Assembly (NCBI GenBank): GCA_000328365.1
Contig: KB292835.1
Span: 345,385-409,384 of the forward strand
Origin: Capitella teleta
Lineage: Eukaryota > Annelida > Polychaeta > Capitellidae
Direction: 5' to 3'
Length of the DNA: 64,000 nucleotides
Shown here: in pieces, positions 63,601 to 64,000 of the stretch
How the letters are laid out: each line of letters opens with the position of its first letter
Position numbering within the stretch: position 1 is the first letter of the stretch
Made by a program: the position numbers and the translations under genes
Notes under the pieces: model-generated
What the model was told of the DNA's origin: nothing
What the model saw: only the letters and a program-made list of their open reading frames with translations
Database searches by the model: none

Positions 63601-64000
63601 CAGGGCAGTGTCTCCATCCTTATTGACAGTGTTCAAATCGACTCCCTTTTCAATGAGCAAAACTGCAATTCTTTCCTTTGCTTCTTGATCTTTGACTCTT
63701 TTAAATGTGCAATGCAGGACAGTGTCTCCATCCTTATTGACAGTGTTCAAATCGACTCCCTTTTCAATGAGCATAAGCGCAATTCTTTCCATTGCTTCTT
63801 CATCTTTCATATAGCTGAAAGTGCAATGCAGGGCAGTGTCTCCATCCTTATCAACAGTGTTCAAATCGACTCCCTTTTCAATGAGCATAACTGCAATTCT
63901 TTCCATTGCTTCTTGATCTTTGACTTTTTTAAATGTGCAATGCAGGGCAGTGTCTCCATCCTTATTGACAGTGTTCAAATCGACTCCCTTTTCAATGAGC
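60622..64000 (-). CDS. ankyrin-repeat/cGAS-like receptor (Mab21-type nucleotidyltransferase), 5' end outside window
   Basis: A single uninterrupted reading frame of at least 1,125 residues, intron-free unlike its neighbours, running off the right edge. N- to C-terminal: ten near-identical 38-residue ankyrin repeats (63969-62830), two conventional ankyrin repeats, an alpha-helical middle, then further ankyrin repeats (GASVIHYAAG, GSNPLHYAAFANSVDAAKLL), then a Mab21/cGAS fold. Counting from the Met at 63978: Gly853-Ser854 in LRGSMDEGTKCGFP, Glu866 and Asp868 in DEFDYML, Asp962 in ISIDLVPC. cGAS has the same GS...NEFDVM and ISVDI elements, so the metal-binding triad is complete. cGLRs sense nucleic acids or related ligands and make cyclic dinucleotides. 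Activity is predicted, the ligand unknown. There is no signal peptide or membrane segment in the visible part, which fits a cytosolic protein. Confidence 0.85.
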   Translation of the reverse strand, partial: LIEKGVDLNTVNKDGDTALHCTFKKVKDQEAMERIAVMLIEKGVDLNTVDKDGDTALHCTFSYMKDEEAMERIALMLIEKGVDLNTVNKDGDTVLHCTFKRVKDQEAKERIAVLLIEKGVDLNTVNKDGDTALHCTFKRVKDQEAKERIAVLLIEKGVDLNTVNKGGDTVLHCTFKRVKDQEAMERIAVLLIEKGVDLNTVNNDGDTALHCTFKRVKCEEVMARIALMLIEKGVHLNTVNKDGDTALHCTFSYMKDQEAMERIALMLIEKGVDLNTVNKDGDTALHCTLSYMKDQEAMERIALMLIEKGVDLNTVNKDGDTALHCTFKRVKCEEVMARIAVLLIERGVDLNTVNNDGDTALHCTLRYMRDEEAMERIAVMFIEKGADVNAENNERITPLMIASIWGLSGTANVLLSHQADPNAVDDKGNAPLHYVIQNRHIDIVDLLIGFGADVTRRDICCTPAKILLTKLKQQPMEPTLAASRFMEFVLTENHQTKQTDLRLMSSALKFYQNDGGNIEKMTPELINKTRNGINVLLIWLMYHNSIVKITGKLKILLDHTQNLSMTVGYHRRNFLHLLTPQVQLFYIQVEPSSVAVLSDMIEQYADASVLNAMDVNGWTPVHIVFIMCGILNRKTYNTYLWEFNDRCRQLIAASLSKGFKFKNKDYDGASVIHYAAGTRMIDALKLLLAKCEAEFVNGQDIFGSNPLHYAAFANSVDAAKLLLDNNCEKDKTDCNGRTAGELAKMLGFGDIVQVLGGEDRLWKSGIFNCKGGGKTETSESMTYKEFTDELIKQGGGETNIDDIYTSLLKSPGLGSTNHQDKCFKEESELVKAEVRELIERFSQQFGCQYPLLAFNPKLRGSMDEGTKCGFPDEFDYMLIMGKLSGKVNAIDYCKADVEFMTFPSVMDDAISPFEINLILHILMRKFLLEHSIWEGSHLKYVSCERMNVGLCLNLVFNHHLYKMLHISIDLVPCIPLNMPVPVNVSINWPVSLDFSQCQLYGLFRDGYDGLDLSSTDYEEVLLKSLPCAVIDAYVLGKAFSSAHFKWSGKRLTRIFRKSYRMKKALLISFQQHENPHDLTRHQWIEGITSVASNMEMYRKENECIRCIFHAEKWTRGENDWLKLSF
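62830..64000 (-). repeat. 114-bp tandem coding repeat (ankyrin array)
   Basis: Ten complete 114-bp units plus part of an eleventh at the window edge, each encoding VNKDGDTALHCTF plus a variable helix and IEKGVDLNT. Units differ at a few sites (KRV or SYM; DQEA, DEEA or CEEV; VLL or LML) in mosaic combinations. Unit 10 is the most diverged and joins the ordinary repeats. Confidence 0.93.

Noticed and set aside
62830-64000. CRISPR-like direct-repeat array
   Set aside because: The 114-bp repeats have no unique spacers and encode ankyrin repeats in one open frame.

Overview
The window is animal nuclear DNA: spliced genes with many introns of about 50-100 bp, AT-rich spacers, a Pol III tRNA gene, and metazoan-only families (Fat-type cadherin, sarcoglycan, cathepsin O, RhoGEF17). 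Gene density, tiny introns and the gene set fit a non-bilaterian animal, most likely a sponge; that placement is inference.

Layout. 1-5940 (+): 3' part of a FAT4-type giant cadherin. 6462-8427 (-): beta-sarcoglycan, convergent with it. 8.6-9.6 kb: decayed LINE carrying a tiny hairpin element. 10233-10304: tRNA-Glu. 11.6-18.4 kb (+): two tandem MFSD6-like transporters separated by a hAT-type MITE. 19.1-21.4 kb (-): an unrecognised nuclear-type protein. 21.8-22.6 kb (+): a small CS-domain protein. 23.3-31.3 kb (-): a complete NUP98-NUP96 polyprotein gene. 33.2-34.4 kb: a decayed mariner with both ends. 35.2 kb: LINE 3' end. 35.6-37.4 kb (-): rho-like glutathione transferase. 39.8-42.8 kb (-): cathepsin O, head-to-head with RPS3 (+, 43.1-44.4 kb). 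46.4-47.6 kb (+): kringle exons with an apparent frameshift. 49.7-58.3 kb (+): ARHGEF17. 60.6-64.0 kb (-): C-terminal part of an ankyrin-repeat/cGAS-like receptor, running off the right edge.

The genes do not form a pathway; this is ordinary eukaryotic gene order. Most worth a second look: (1) a 30/31-bp minisatellite in the sarcoglycan gene whose every unit carries a splice acceptor plus the first codons of the next exon; (2) an ankyrin fusion to a Mab21/cGAS-type nucleotidyltransferase with all catalytic acidic residues present and a recently amplified mosaic repeat array; (3) a tiny TAGC...GCTA hairpin element with 9-bp target duplications; (4) a recurrent, often paired non-coding motif TCATAACG.

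All exon models were made by eye from splice consensus, reading phase and remembered family sequences; no search was run.
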